The notes beneath the pieces are model-generated. The model worked only from the letters and a program-made list of their open reading frames with translations, was not told the origin of the DNA and ran no database searches. Position numbers and translations under genes: made by a program. A stretch of DNA of 5,317 nt from an uncultured Bacteroidales bacterium (lineage in GTDB: Bacteria > Bacteroidota > Bacteroidia > Bacteroidales > Bacteroidaceae), in NCBI GenBank assembly GCA_947367415.1, contig CANBEE010000196.1, positions 1 through 5,317 of the forward strand, given 5' to 3'. Shown here in pieces: positions 1-5,317 of the stretch. How positions within the stretch are numbered: position 1 is the first letter of the stretch; each line of letters opens with the position of its first letter.

Positions 1-1
1 G

Positions 2-550
2 ACGGAGTATATGGTGGCAGCACGCATGGAGCGGGTGTTGCGGGAGCATTTGTTGCCGAGGCCTACCTCGCTGCTCGATGGCGAATGCAACATCATGACC
101 CCTTCGCCCTCGTTCAATGCGCTCTTCATCGCCTTCCACGCCTTGCAGCACTATGGCAGTGGCTTGTCTCTGCATCACCTCTACGACTGGGCATGCCTGT
201 TGCGACGCTATGGCTGGTGCTTGCCGGCGGAGGCTGATGATGCAGGCATGTTGCGATTCATCGATGCCTTCACCGACCTTGCTCATCATCTGCTAGGAAC
301 AGAGCTGGTGCGAGGAGCCGACGGTGGACTGATGGAGCGCATCTATGGAGAGATGCTGCACCCACGCTACCACTTGCGTGAGCTGCCTGCAAAAGGACGG
401 TGGGGGATACTCGTGGAGAAGACGCGCCGCCTGCTTTACACCCATCGACTCAAAGGAGAGGTCATACAAGGCTCGCTGGCACGCCGCTTGTGGGACTCGG
501 TAATCTTCCATCTGCGACACCCTGAGACCATATTCAGTACCGGCAAATAA
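2..550 (+). CDS. Nucleotidyltransferase family protein, C-terminal part (5'-truncated by window edge)
   Basis: The reading frame is open from base 2 (residues T-E-Y before the first ATG at 11), so the true start almost certainly lies upstream and the ATG at 11 is internal. The visible 180 or so residues match the C-terminal region of the uncharacterised nucleotidyltransferase family NTP_transf_5 (Pfam PF14907) as I recall it. The key stretch, roughly residues 33-68 counted from the ATG at 11, has a 'SFNALFIAFHALQHYGSGL' segment followed by 'LHHLYDWACLLRRYG', the His-rich helix and 'DWA' helix typical of Bacteroidales members. The N-terminal nucleotidyl-transfer domain, with its metal-binding acidic residues, is not in the window, so activity cannot be judged. 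The substrate is unknown; relatives occur in peptide-biosynthesis and polysaccharide clusters. The stop at 548-550 is 10 nt before the ABC transporter start, suggesting one transcript. The family call is from memory of the motif, not from a search. Confidence 0.72.
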   Translation, partial: TEYMVAARMERVLREHLLPRPTSLLDGECNIMTPSPSFNALFIAFHALQHYGSGLSLHHLYDWACLLRRYGWCLPAEADDAGMLRFIDAFTDLAHHLLGTELVRGADGGLMERIYGEMLHPRYHLRELPAKGRWGILVEKTRRLLYTHRLKGEVIQGSLARRLWDSVIFHLRHPETIFSTGK

Positions 551-560
551 TACGAGAACG

Positions 561-2204
561 ATGAGTCTGCTGAAGCGCATATACAACCTGCTGCTTCCCG
601 AGGAGCGGAAGCAAGGACAGCGAGTGGTGGGAGCCGCCTTCCTCGCGGCCTTGCTCAACTTCGTGGGGCTGGCATCGTTGCTGCCTGTGCTCTACTACCT
701 GCTCGACGATAGTGCCAGTCGCCAGTCGGCCCTGTGGTTCTGTCTGTTGGCAGGAGGGGTGATGGCAGGAAAGAACGTAGCCATAGCACTTCTCTCGCGT
801 TATCAGCAGCGCTACCTGTTGTCGCTGTATAAGCGCATGAGCTTCTCGCTCTTCACGGCATATTACCGCCGTGGCCTGCTCTTCATCCGTGAGCAAGGCA
901 AGAACAGGCTGGGCTATGAGGTGAATGCCGTGTGCTATGCCTTCAGCCTCAATATGCTGGCTCCCCTGCTACGTATATGTAGCGATGGGCTGTTGATAGC
1001 GATGGTCGTGGTGGCCCTGCTTGTATATGACTGGCTCATAGCTCTCATCCTGCTCGGTGCCTTCGCGCCCTTTGCTATATTATATGTAGTGGCCATACGT
1101 AAGCAAGTGCGTGAATATGGCAAGCAGGAGCTGGAGGCTCGACGTCGCCAGTCGAGAATCGTGAACGAGGCCTTCGGAGGCTATGCCGAGCTGGAGGTCA
1201 ACGGAGCCTTCGGAACCGTCAAGGATGCCTTCCGGGAAGGACTGGAGCAGATTACAGGCAGCCGTCTGCAGATGGATACGCTGATGCGCTTGCCTGGATT
1301 CCTGTCGGAGATGTCGGTCATCGTGGGACTCACACTGATGGCCCTGTGTGCTACGGGCGATGTGAAAGCCTTGATAGGAGTGTTCGCTGTGGCTGCCTTC
1401 AGGCTCTTGCCGGCCTTGAAGGGCATACTCTCGGGGTGGACACTGATACAGAATATGGTGAGCAACCTGCAGATCATTGAGGAGGGGATGAAGGACTCGG
1501 CAGCCGAAGCGGCCGTGGCAGCTACAATGCCCTTCGAGAAGGAGATAACTATAGAAAAGGTGTCATACACGTATGGTGATGATGAGCAGGTGCTAACGGA
1601 CTTCAGCTGCCGCATACGCAAAGGAGAATATGTGGGTATCAAAGGATATAGCGGTGTGGGCAAGTCGACCCTCTTCAATCTCCTGCTCGGATTCCTGAAG
1701 CCACAGCAGGGAACCATCCGCATTGATGGCATGTCGCTCTCCCCAGAGGTGCAGAGCGCTTGGCTGCAGCAGACAGGTTATGTGCAGCAGGATGTGTTCA
1801 TCTTCCAAGGCACGCTGGCCGAGAATGTGGCTTTGGGGTGCCGTGATATTAATAAGGAGAGACTTGACCGTGTGCTGCAGCAGGTGTCGCTCTACGATTG
1901 GGTACAGACATTGCCGCAGGGTGTTGACACTCCGATGGGTGAGTATGGAGGTCGACTGTCGGGAGGCCAGCGCCAACGCATAGGTATAGCGCGGGCACTC
2001 TACAAGGAGGCTCAGGTGATTCTGCTCGATGAGGCGACCTCGGCACTCGACAATGCCACGGAGCGGGAGGTGAACAGGACGCTTTACGACCTCAAGCAAC
2101 AATGCCCGGGACTCACCATTCTCTCTATAGCTCATCGAGAGAGTTCGCTGGAATACTGTGACCGAGTGATTGTGATGGACGAACAACATAATGGGGAGGA
2201 GTGA
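561..2204 (+). CDS. ABC exporter, fused permease and ATP-binding domains (MsbA/PglK-like)
   Basis: A 547-residue half-transporter expected to work as a homodimer in the inner membrane, exporting or flipping a substrate at the cost of ATP. Six hydrophobic segments are visible at about 22-48, 57-78, 132-153, 157-179, 246-264 and 267-290. The ATPase domain runs from about 327 to the end. It has Walker A GYSGVGKST (362-370, Lys368), Q-loop Gln410 in YVQQ, ABC signature LSGGQ (466-470), Walker B VILLDE (Asp490, Glu491), D-loop SALD and H-loop His525, so every catalytic element is intact. The segment GGYAELEVNG (206-215) resembles the coupling region of PglK/WlaB-type flippases. There is no N-terminal C39 peptidase domain, so it is not a classical bacteriocin processing exporter. 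The start has no Shine-Dalgarno motif, as usual in Bacteroidota. It lies 10 nt after the nucleotidyltransferase gene and 3 nt before a peptidase gene. The substrate cannot be told from sequence: a peptide or a lipid-linked sugar are both possible. Confidence 0.92.
   Translation: MSLLKRIYNLLLPEERKQGQRVVGAAFLAALLNFVGLASLLPVLYYLLDDSASRQSALWFCLLAGGVMAGKNVAIALLSRYQQRYLLSLYKRMSFSLFTAYYRRGLLFIREQGKNRLGYEVNAVCYAFSLNMLAPLLRICSDGLLIAMVVVALLVYDWLIALILLGAFAPFAILYVVAIRKQVREYGKQELEARRRQSRIVNEAFGGYAELEVNGAFGTVKDAFREGLEQITGSRLQMDTLMRLPGFLSEMSVIVGLTLMALCATGDVKALIGVFAVAAFRLLPALKGILSGWTLIQNMVSNLQIIEEGMKDSAAEAAVAATMPFEKEITIEKVSYTYGDDEQVLTDFSCRIRKGEYVGIKGYSGVGKSTLFNLLLGFLKPQQGTIRIDGMSLSPEVQSAWLQQTGYVQQDVFIFQGTLAENVALGCRDINKERLDRVLQQVSLYDWVQTLPQGVDTPMGEYGGRLSGGQRQRIGIARALYKEAQVILLDEATSALDNATEREVNRTLYDLKQQCPGLTILSIAHRESSLEYCDRVIVMDEQHNGEE
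2193..2201 (+). promoter_or_regulatory. SD-like purine run before the S24/S26 peptidase start
   Basis: GGGGAGGAG lies inside the last codons of the ABC transporter gene and ends 6 nt before the peptidase ATG at 2208. It contains the GGAG core complementary to the 3' end of 16S rRNA. Bacteroidota generally make little use of such sites, and the other starts here lack one. It also encodes the Gly-Glu-Glu end of the transporter, so it could be coincidental. Taken with the 3-nt gap, it supports the ATG at 2208 and translation coupled to the upstream gene. Confidence 0.4.
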
Positions 2205-2207
2205 CGT

Positions 2208-2672
2208 ATGGTGAGAAGAGTGCTCGTGCAGAACCGGTTCTTGGCTGAGGTAGCTCGTATGCTGTCAGAAGGATGCAGCGTGAAGGTGCGCATTGATGGC
2301 GAGAGCATGTATCCATTCATTCGTGGTGGAAGCGATGAGGTGGAGCTGCTGCCATATGCTACTAGTCAACCCCTGAAGCGTTGGGAGTGTGCACTGTTCA
2401 AATGGAAAGGCCGCTACATGGTGCATCGCTGTATAGATATTCGTAACGGAATGTATCGCATGATGGGCGACGGCAATCTGGCTCAGATAGAGGAGGTTCC
2501 CGAAGATGCACTCATTGGTATCCTCAACACAATATATCACCCCGATGGCACTACACAGGATTGTCGGGATGTGCGATGGCTCGTTCGTGGCCGACGATGG
2601 TACAGATGGCGTGCATTGCGCCGTTTCCTGATACCAATCTTTCGTCGCTTAGGGTGGGGTGAATGTAGGTAG
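2208..2672 (+). CDS. S24/S26 family peptidase, signal-peptidase-like, no membrane anchor
   Basis: A 154-residue protein with the core of the S24/S26 serine peptidase fold. DGESMYPFIRGG (30-41) carries the GxSMxP box with probable nucleophile Ser33. KWKGRYMVHRCI (65-76) places His73 where SipW/ER-type signal peptidases carry their general-base His in place of the bacterial Lys. MMGDGN (85-90) matches the conserved GDNN-like box, and ALIGIL follows at about 101-106. These enzymes cut near signal or leader peptides, but this one has no hydrophobic N-terminal segment, so it is probably cytoplasmic or peripherally membrane-bound. The last 32 residues (123-154) contain 11 Arg and 4 Trp, a basic aromatic tail that could bind membrane or nucleic acid. 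The ATG is 3 nt after the ABC transporter stop, and the end of that gene supplies a purine-rich, SD-like stretch 6 nt upstream, so translational coupling is likely. A LexA-like regulator is the alternative, but no DNA-binding domain is present. The native substrate is unknown. Confidence 0.78.
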   Translation: MVRRVLVQNRFLAEVARMLSEGCSVKVRIDGESMYPFIRGGSDEVELLPYATSQPLKRWECALFKWKGRYMVHRCIDIRNGMYRMMGDGNLAQIEEVPEDALIGILNTIYHPDGTTQDCRDVRWLVRGRRWYRWRALRRFLIPIFRRLGWGECR

Positions 2673-2712
2673 ATAAAAATGAGCGGCAAACCGAAGTGGC
2701 CTGCCGCTCATT
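2673..2712 (-). terminator. Intrinsic terminator of rpiB, possibly bidirectional
   Basis: A perfect 11-bp inverted repeat, AATGAGCGGCA at 2678-2688 and its complement at 2702-2712, encloses a 13-nt loop. Read on the - strand, the stem follows the rpiB stop by about 20 nt and runs straight into a T-run (ATTTTTATCT), the classic layout of a Rho-independent terminator. On the + strand the stem starts 5 nt after the peptidase stop, but only a short TT follows it, so termination in that direction would be weaker. It sits between two convergent genes, where a shared hairpin is expected. Confidence 0.82.
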
Positions 2713-2731
2713 ATGGTTAAGGTGAATCGCG

Positions 2732-3166
2732 TTACTTCACTGGAATCTTGTCGATACGTGCCTGGTGGCGTCCACCTTCGAAGGGAGTATTGAAGAACTC
2801 CTCCATGATGGCTGCAGCCGTGGCGGTGTCGATGAAGCGTCCGGGCATCACGAGCACGTTGGCATCGTTGTGCTGGCGTATGAGGTGCGCTATCTCGGGA
2901 ATCCAGCAGAGTCCGGCACGTATGCCCTGATGCTTGTTGAGCGTCATGTTGATGCCCTCACCGCTGCCGCAAATGGCAATGCCGGGGTAGCACTCGCCAC
3001 TCTCTACGGCTGTTGCAAGCGGGTGTCCATAGTCGGCATAGTCGCAGCTATCGGTGCTGTATGTGCCGAAGTCCTTGTACTCCCAGCCTTTGGCCTCGAG
3101 CCACTGCTTCACATATTCTTTCAGTTCGTAGCCGGCGTGATCGCTGGCAAGACCTATCAGTTTCAT
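2732..3166 (-). CDS. rpiB: Ribose-5-phosphate isomerase B
   Basis: A cytoplasmic enzyme that interconverts ribulose 5-phosphate and ribose 5-phosphate in the non-oxidative pentose phosphate pathway. Its 144 residues are the usual length for the RpiB/LacAB family. It aligns without gaps to E. coli RpiB as I recall it across the active site. Visible landmarks are the N-terminal SDHAG (8-12, with Asp9 and His10), GIAICGSGEGINM (62-74) with catalytic Cys66, NKHQGIRAG (77-85), the RQHNDANVL motif (97-105) with His99, which opens the sugar ring, and GGRHQARI near the C-terminus. Having Cys66 places it in the Cys-type (E. coli-like) group rather than the mycobacterial Glu-type. The ATG is preceded by a very AT-rich leader without a Shine-Dalgarno motif. 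It lies 106 nt downstream of tkt on the same strand and is probably co-transcribed with it, ending at the hairpin at 2678-2712. Confidence 0.97.
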   Translation of the reverse strand: MKLIGLASDHAGYELKEYVKQWLEAKGWEYKDFGTYSTDSCDYADYGHPLATAVESGECYPGIAICGSGEGINMTLNKHQGIRAGLCWIPEIAHLIRQHNDANVLVMPGRFIDTATAAAIMEEFFNTPFEGGRHQARIDKIPVK

Positions 3167-3196
3167 AAAATTAAAAATTATAAATTAATGGGAGTC

Positions 3197-3264
3197 TTAT
3201 TCTATTTGAAACGAAGAATCTCGCAAAGTGTAATGCGAGATCCTTCACTTCGTTCTGGATGACA
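3197..3264. repeat. Imperfect inverted repeat between tkt and rpiB, likely a dispersed intergenic element
   Basis: The core arms are GAAGAATCTCGCA (3213-3225) and TGCGAGATCCTTC (3234-3246) around an 8-nt loop. The inner 8 bp are perfect, followed by one mismatch and 4 more pairs. On the - strand (the sense strand for tkt-rpiB) the mismatch becomes a G-U wobble, giving a continuous 13-bp RNA stem. The outer right flank, CTTCGTTCTGGATGACA (3248-3264), resembles the ends of the common bacterial intergenic repeat I recall as '...CTTCGCTCAGGATGACA'. The left flank (about 3197-3212) seems to be a decayed complement of it, retaining ATTCTATTT. The hairpin could act as an RNA stabiliser or weak attenuator between the genes, but no strong T-run follows. 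The hairpin is certain; membership of a repeat family is from memory. Confidence 0.6.
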
Positions 3265-3272
3265 GGGAATTT

Positions 3273-5288
3273 TTAATTAAGTAATGCTTTCACCTGATTA
3301 TACACATTCTCAGCGGTGAAGCCCAGCTTCTCGTCGAGCACCTTGTAGGGAGCAGAGAATCCGAAGCTCTCGAGACCCCATACCTTGCCTTCGTGAGCAG
3401 GTACAAGACTCTGGAGGTTGACGGGCAATCCGGCTGTGAGACCAAACTTCTTCACGCCTGCGGGCAATACCTGAGCCTGATACTCGGGGCACTGGCTGCG
3501 GAAGAGTCCCTCAGAGGGTACGCTCACGATAGAGCACTTCACGCCATCCTTGCGCAGCAGCTCGGCACCAGCCACGAGGGTCGATACCTCAGAGCCTGAA
3601 GCCACAAGTATTACATCAGCATCGGCATCAGAACCTGCTACCACGTAGGCACCCTTGGCAGCCTGAGCATAGTCGTTGCCTGCGGGCAGGTCGGCAATGT
3701 TCTGGCGAGAGAGGATGAGTGCGGTAGGTGTAGTGGTGTTCTCCATAGCCAGACGCCAGCACTCGGTAGTCTCCTGAGCGTCGGCGGGACGGAGCACGAG
3801 CATAGAGTTGTGGCCCTTATGGTTTTTCAGCTTCTCCATCAGGCGAATCTGTGCCTCCTGCTCTACGGGCTCGTGGGTAGGACCATCCTCGCCTACACGG
3901 AAGGCGTCGTGTGTCCAGATGAACTTCACGGGCAGCTCCATGAGGGCAGCCATACGTACGGCGGGCTTCATGTAGTCAGAGAATACGAAGAAGGTACCGC
4001 AAGCGGCAATCACACCACCGTGCAGTGCCATACCTATGCAGCAGCAAGCCATGGTGAGCTCGGCTACACCAGCCTGGAAGAAAGCACCGCTGAAGTCGCC
4101 CTTCACGAGTGCGTGGGTCTTCTTGAGGAAGCCGTCGGTCTTGTCAGAGTTAGAGAGGTCGGCCGATGCGCAGATCATGTTCTCCACCTGTGTGGCGAGA
4201 GCACCCAGTACGGTAGCCGAAGCAGAGCGTGTAGCATCGTTGGCCTTCTGCTGGATGGCAGCCCAGTCAACCTGCGGAGCCTTGCCGGCAAACCACTCGG
4301 CCATCTTCACGGCGAGGTCGGGGTTCTCGGCAGCCCAAGCAGCCTTGGCGGCATACTTCTCGGCTACGATCTTCTCCAGTTCGGCAGCACGCTTAGCATA
4401 GAGCTCCTGCACCTCGGGGAATATCTGGAATGGGTTCTCGGGGTCGCCACCGAGGTTCTTGATGGTGTTGATATAAGCATCGCCACCGAGGGGAGCGCCG
4501 TGTGTTGCGCAGTTGTTCTCGTAGCTGCTGCAGTCTGCCTTGAGGGCACCCTTACCCATGATGGTCTTACCGATGATGAGTGTGGGACGCTCCTTCTCGG
4601 CCTTGGCCTCGATGATGGCAGCGCGTATCTCGTCGGCGTCGTTACCGTTGATGGTGATTACCTTCCAGTTCCATGCCTGATACTTCTTGGCCACATCCTC
4701 ACATGTCACCTCGTGGCAGGTGGTAGAGAGCTGTATGTCGTTAGAGTCGTAGAACATGATGAGGTTGTCAAGTCCCAGATGACCGGCGATACGTCCGGCA
4801 CCCTGTGAAATCTCCTCCTGCACGCCACCGTCAGAGATGTAAGCATAGATAGTCTGTCCCATCACGTCGCCCAGGCGAGCCTTGAGGAACTTGGCTGCGA
4901 TGGCAGCACCCACAGCGAAGGTGTGTCCTTGGCCGAGGGGGCCTGATGTGTTCTCGATACCGCGCACGAGGTCCACTTCGGGGTGTCCGGGTGTGGGGCT
5001 TCCCCACTGGCGCAGCTGAGCCAGCTCATCGAGGGTAAACTTACCTGCCAATGCCAGCTGGGCATAGAGCATGGGAGCCATGTGTCCGGGGTCGAGGAAG
5101 AATCGGTCGCGACCCTCCCAGTAGGGGTTCTTGGGGTCGTACACGAGGAACTCGCTATACAGTACGTTGATGAAGTCGGCACCACCCATAGCACCGCCGG
5201 GGTGACCAGACTTAGCTTTTTCTACCATTGATGCAGCCAAGATACGGATGTTGTCGGCCGCTTTGTTCATAAGTTTCTTGTCGTTCAT
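3273..5288 (-). CDS. tkt: Transketolase
   Basis: A thiamine-diphosphate enzyme of the cytoplasm that moves two-carbon ketol units between xylulose 5-phosphate and ribose 5-phosphate or erythrose 4-phosphate. The 671 residues are full length (E. coli TktA is 663). The N-terminal cofactor domain has SGHPGGAMG (27-35, His29), DPGHM (66-70, His69), PLGQGH (117-122) and SDGGVQEE (152-159, Asp153), where the first Gly of the usual GDG is Ser. The middle domain has GVAELTMA with Glu410, which matches the cofactor-activating Glu411 of E. coli, and the signature THDAFRVGEDGPTHEPVEQ at about 456-474. SRQN, further on, carries the phosphate-binding Arg. A C-terminal transketolase domain follows to the end. 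Three adjacent Cys (415-417) directly follow the Glu410 helix start. The ATG at 5288 gives the N-terminus MNDKKLMNKAADNIR; Met7 is a possible but less likely start. The 29 bases upstream are AT-rich without a clear Shine-Dalgarno motif, and any promoter lies mostly outside the window. rpiB follows on the same strand. Confidence 0.98.
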   Translation of the reverse strand: MNDKKLMNKAADNIRILAASMVEKAKSGHPGGAMGGADFINVLYSEFLVYDPKNPYWEGRDRFFLDPGHMAPMLYAQLALAGKFTLDELAQLRQWGSPTPGHPEVDLVRGIENTSGPLGQGHTFAVGAAIAAKFLKARLGDVMGQTIYAYISDGGVQEEISQGAGRIAGHLGLDNLIMFYDSNDIQLSTTCHEVTCEDVAKKYQAWNWKVITINGNDADEIRAAIIEAKAEKERPTLIIGKTIMGKGALKADCSSYENNCATHGAPLGGDAYINTIKNLGGDPENPFQIFPEVQELYAKRAAELEKIVAEKYAAKAAWAAENPDLAVKMAEWFAGKAPQVDWAAIQQKANDATRSASATVLGALATQVENMICASADLSNSDKTDGFLKKTHALVKGDFSGAFFQAGVAELTMACCCIGMALHGGVIAACGTFFVFSDYMKPAVRMAALMELPVKFIWTHDAFRVGEDGPTHEPVEQEAQIRLMEKLKNHKGHNSMLVLRPADAQETTECWRLAMENTTTPTALILSRQNIADLPAGNDYAQAAKGAYVVAGSDADADVILVASGSEVSTLVAGAELLRKDGVKCSIVSVPSEGLFRSQCPEYQAQVLPAGVKKFGLTAGLPVNLQSLVPAHEGKVWGLESFGFSAPYKVLDEKLGFTAENVYNQVKALLN

Positions 5289-5317
5289 AATTGTTCTTTA
5301 TATGAATTGATGTGTAA

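Noticed and set aside
11..550. Treating the ATG at 11 as the true start of a complete 179-residue protein
   Set aside because: The frame is open to the left edge, and the content matches only the C-terminal part of the nucleotidyltransferase family, so truncation by the window is the better reading.
1181..2189. Open frames on the - strand opposite the ABC transporter (1181-1732 and 1593-2189)
   Set aside because: They overlap each other and the intact ATPase domain, have no domain-like content, and are best explained as shadows of the transporter gene.
3198..3227. Possible Bacteroidota-type promoter for rpiB on the - strand (TTTG at 3224-3227 and TAGAATAA at 3198-3205)
   Set aside because: The -7 box matches only TA plus one of the last four positions of TAnnTTTG, and the TTTG is part of the hairpin loop and arm. 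The match is too weak to call.
2765..3262. A 165-codon + strand frame opposite rpiB, running into the tkt-rpiB spacer
   Set aside because: The opposite strand encodes a full-length, motif-complete RpiB. The end of this frame simply reads through the AT-rich spacer and hairpin.
4037..4046. Three consecutive cysteines (415-417) beside the catalytic Glu of transketolase, considered as a metal or redox site
   Set aside because: There is no spacing pattern of a metal site, and the surrounding helix otherwise fits the family. It is probably a lineage feature of Bacteroidales transketolases.
3810..4808. A 332-codon open frame on the + strand, antisense to tkt
   Set aside because: It lies wholly within transketolase, whose protein motifs are unmistakable. 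Its translation shows no recognisable domain, and strongly biased third positions of a highly expressed gene readily keep an antisense frame open.

Overview
The window looks like chromosomal DNA from a member of the Bacteroidota, most likely order Bacteroidales (Prevotellaceae or a relative). The transketolase and the nucleotidyltransferase-family fragment read like Bacteroidales versions of those proteins. Most starts sit behind AT-rich leaders without a Shine-Dalgarno motif, and the coding DNA is fairly GC-rich while the spacers are AT-rich. The genus cannot be fixed from the sequence alone.

Left half (bases 1-2672, + strand): three tightly packed genes that look like the end of an operon. 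They are the C-terminal part of a nucleotidyltransferase-family protein (cut by the window edge), a full-length ABC exporter with fused membrane and ATPase domains, and a small S24/S26-type serine peptidase with no membrane anchor. The gaps are 10 and 3 nt. A nucleotidyltransferase-fold protein, an exporter without its own peptidase domain and a stand-alone leader-peptidase-like enzyme resemble the accessory sets of ribosomal-peptide (RiPP, for example lasso-type) clusters. No precursor peptide or modifying enzyme is visible here, so that role is a hypothesis.

Right half (bases 2732-5288, - strand): two housekeeping genes of the non-oxidative pentose phosphate pathway, transketolase (tkt) followed by ribose-5-phosphate isomerase B (rpiB), 106 nt apart. 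Transketolase uses ribose 5-phosphate and xylulose 5-phosphate, and RpiB supplies ribose 5-phosphate from ribulose 5-phosphate, so co-transcription makes metabolic sense. The spacer between them carries an imperfect inverted repeat that looks like a dispersed intergenic element.

The two blocks converge on a short spacer (2673-2731) holding an 11-bp hairpin with a T-run on the rpiB side, which should end the tkt-rpiB transcript and perhaps the opposing one. There is no RNA gene, CRISPR array or insertion sequence, and no gene-free stretch longer than about 110 bases.
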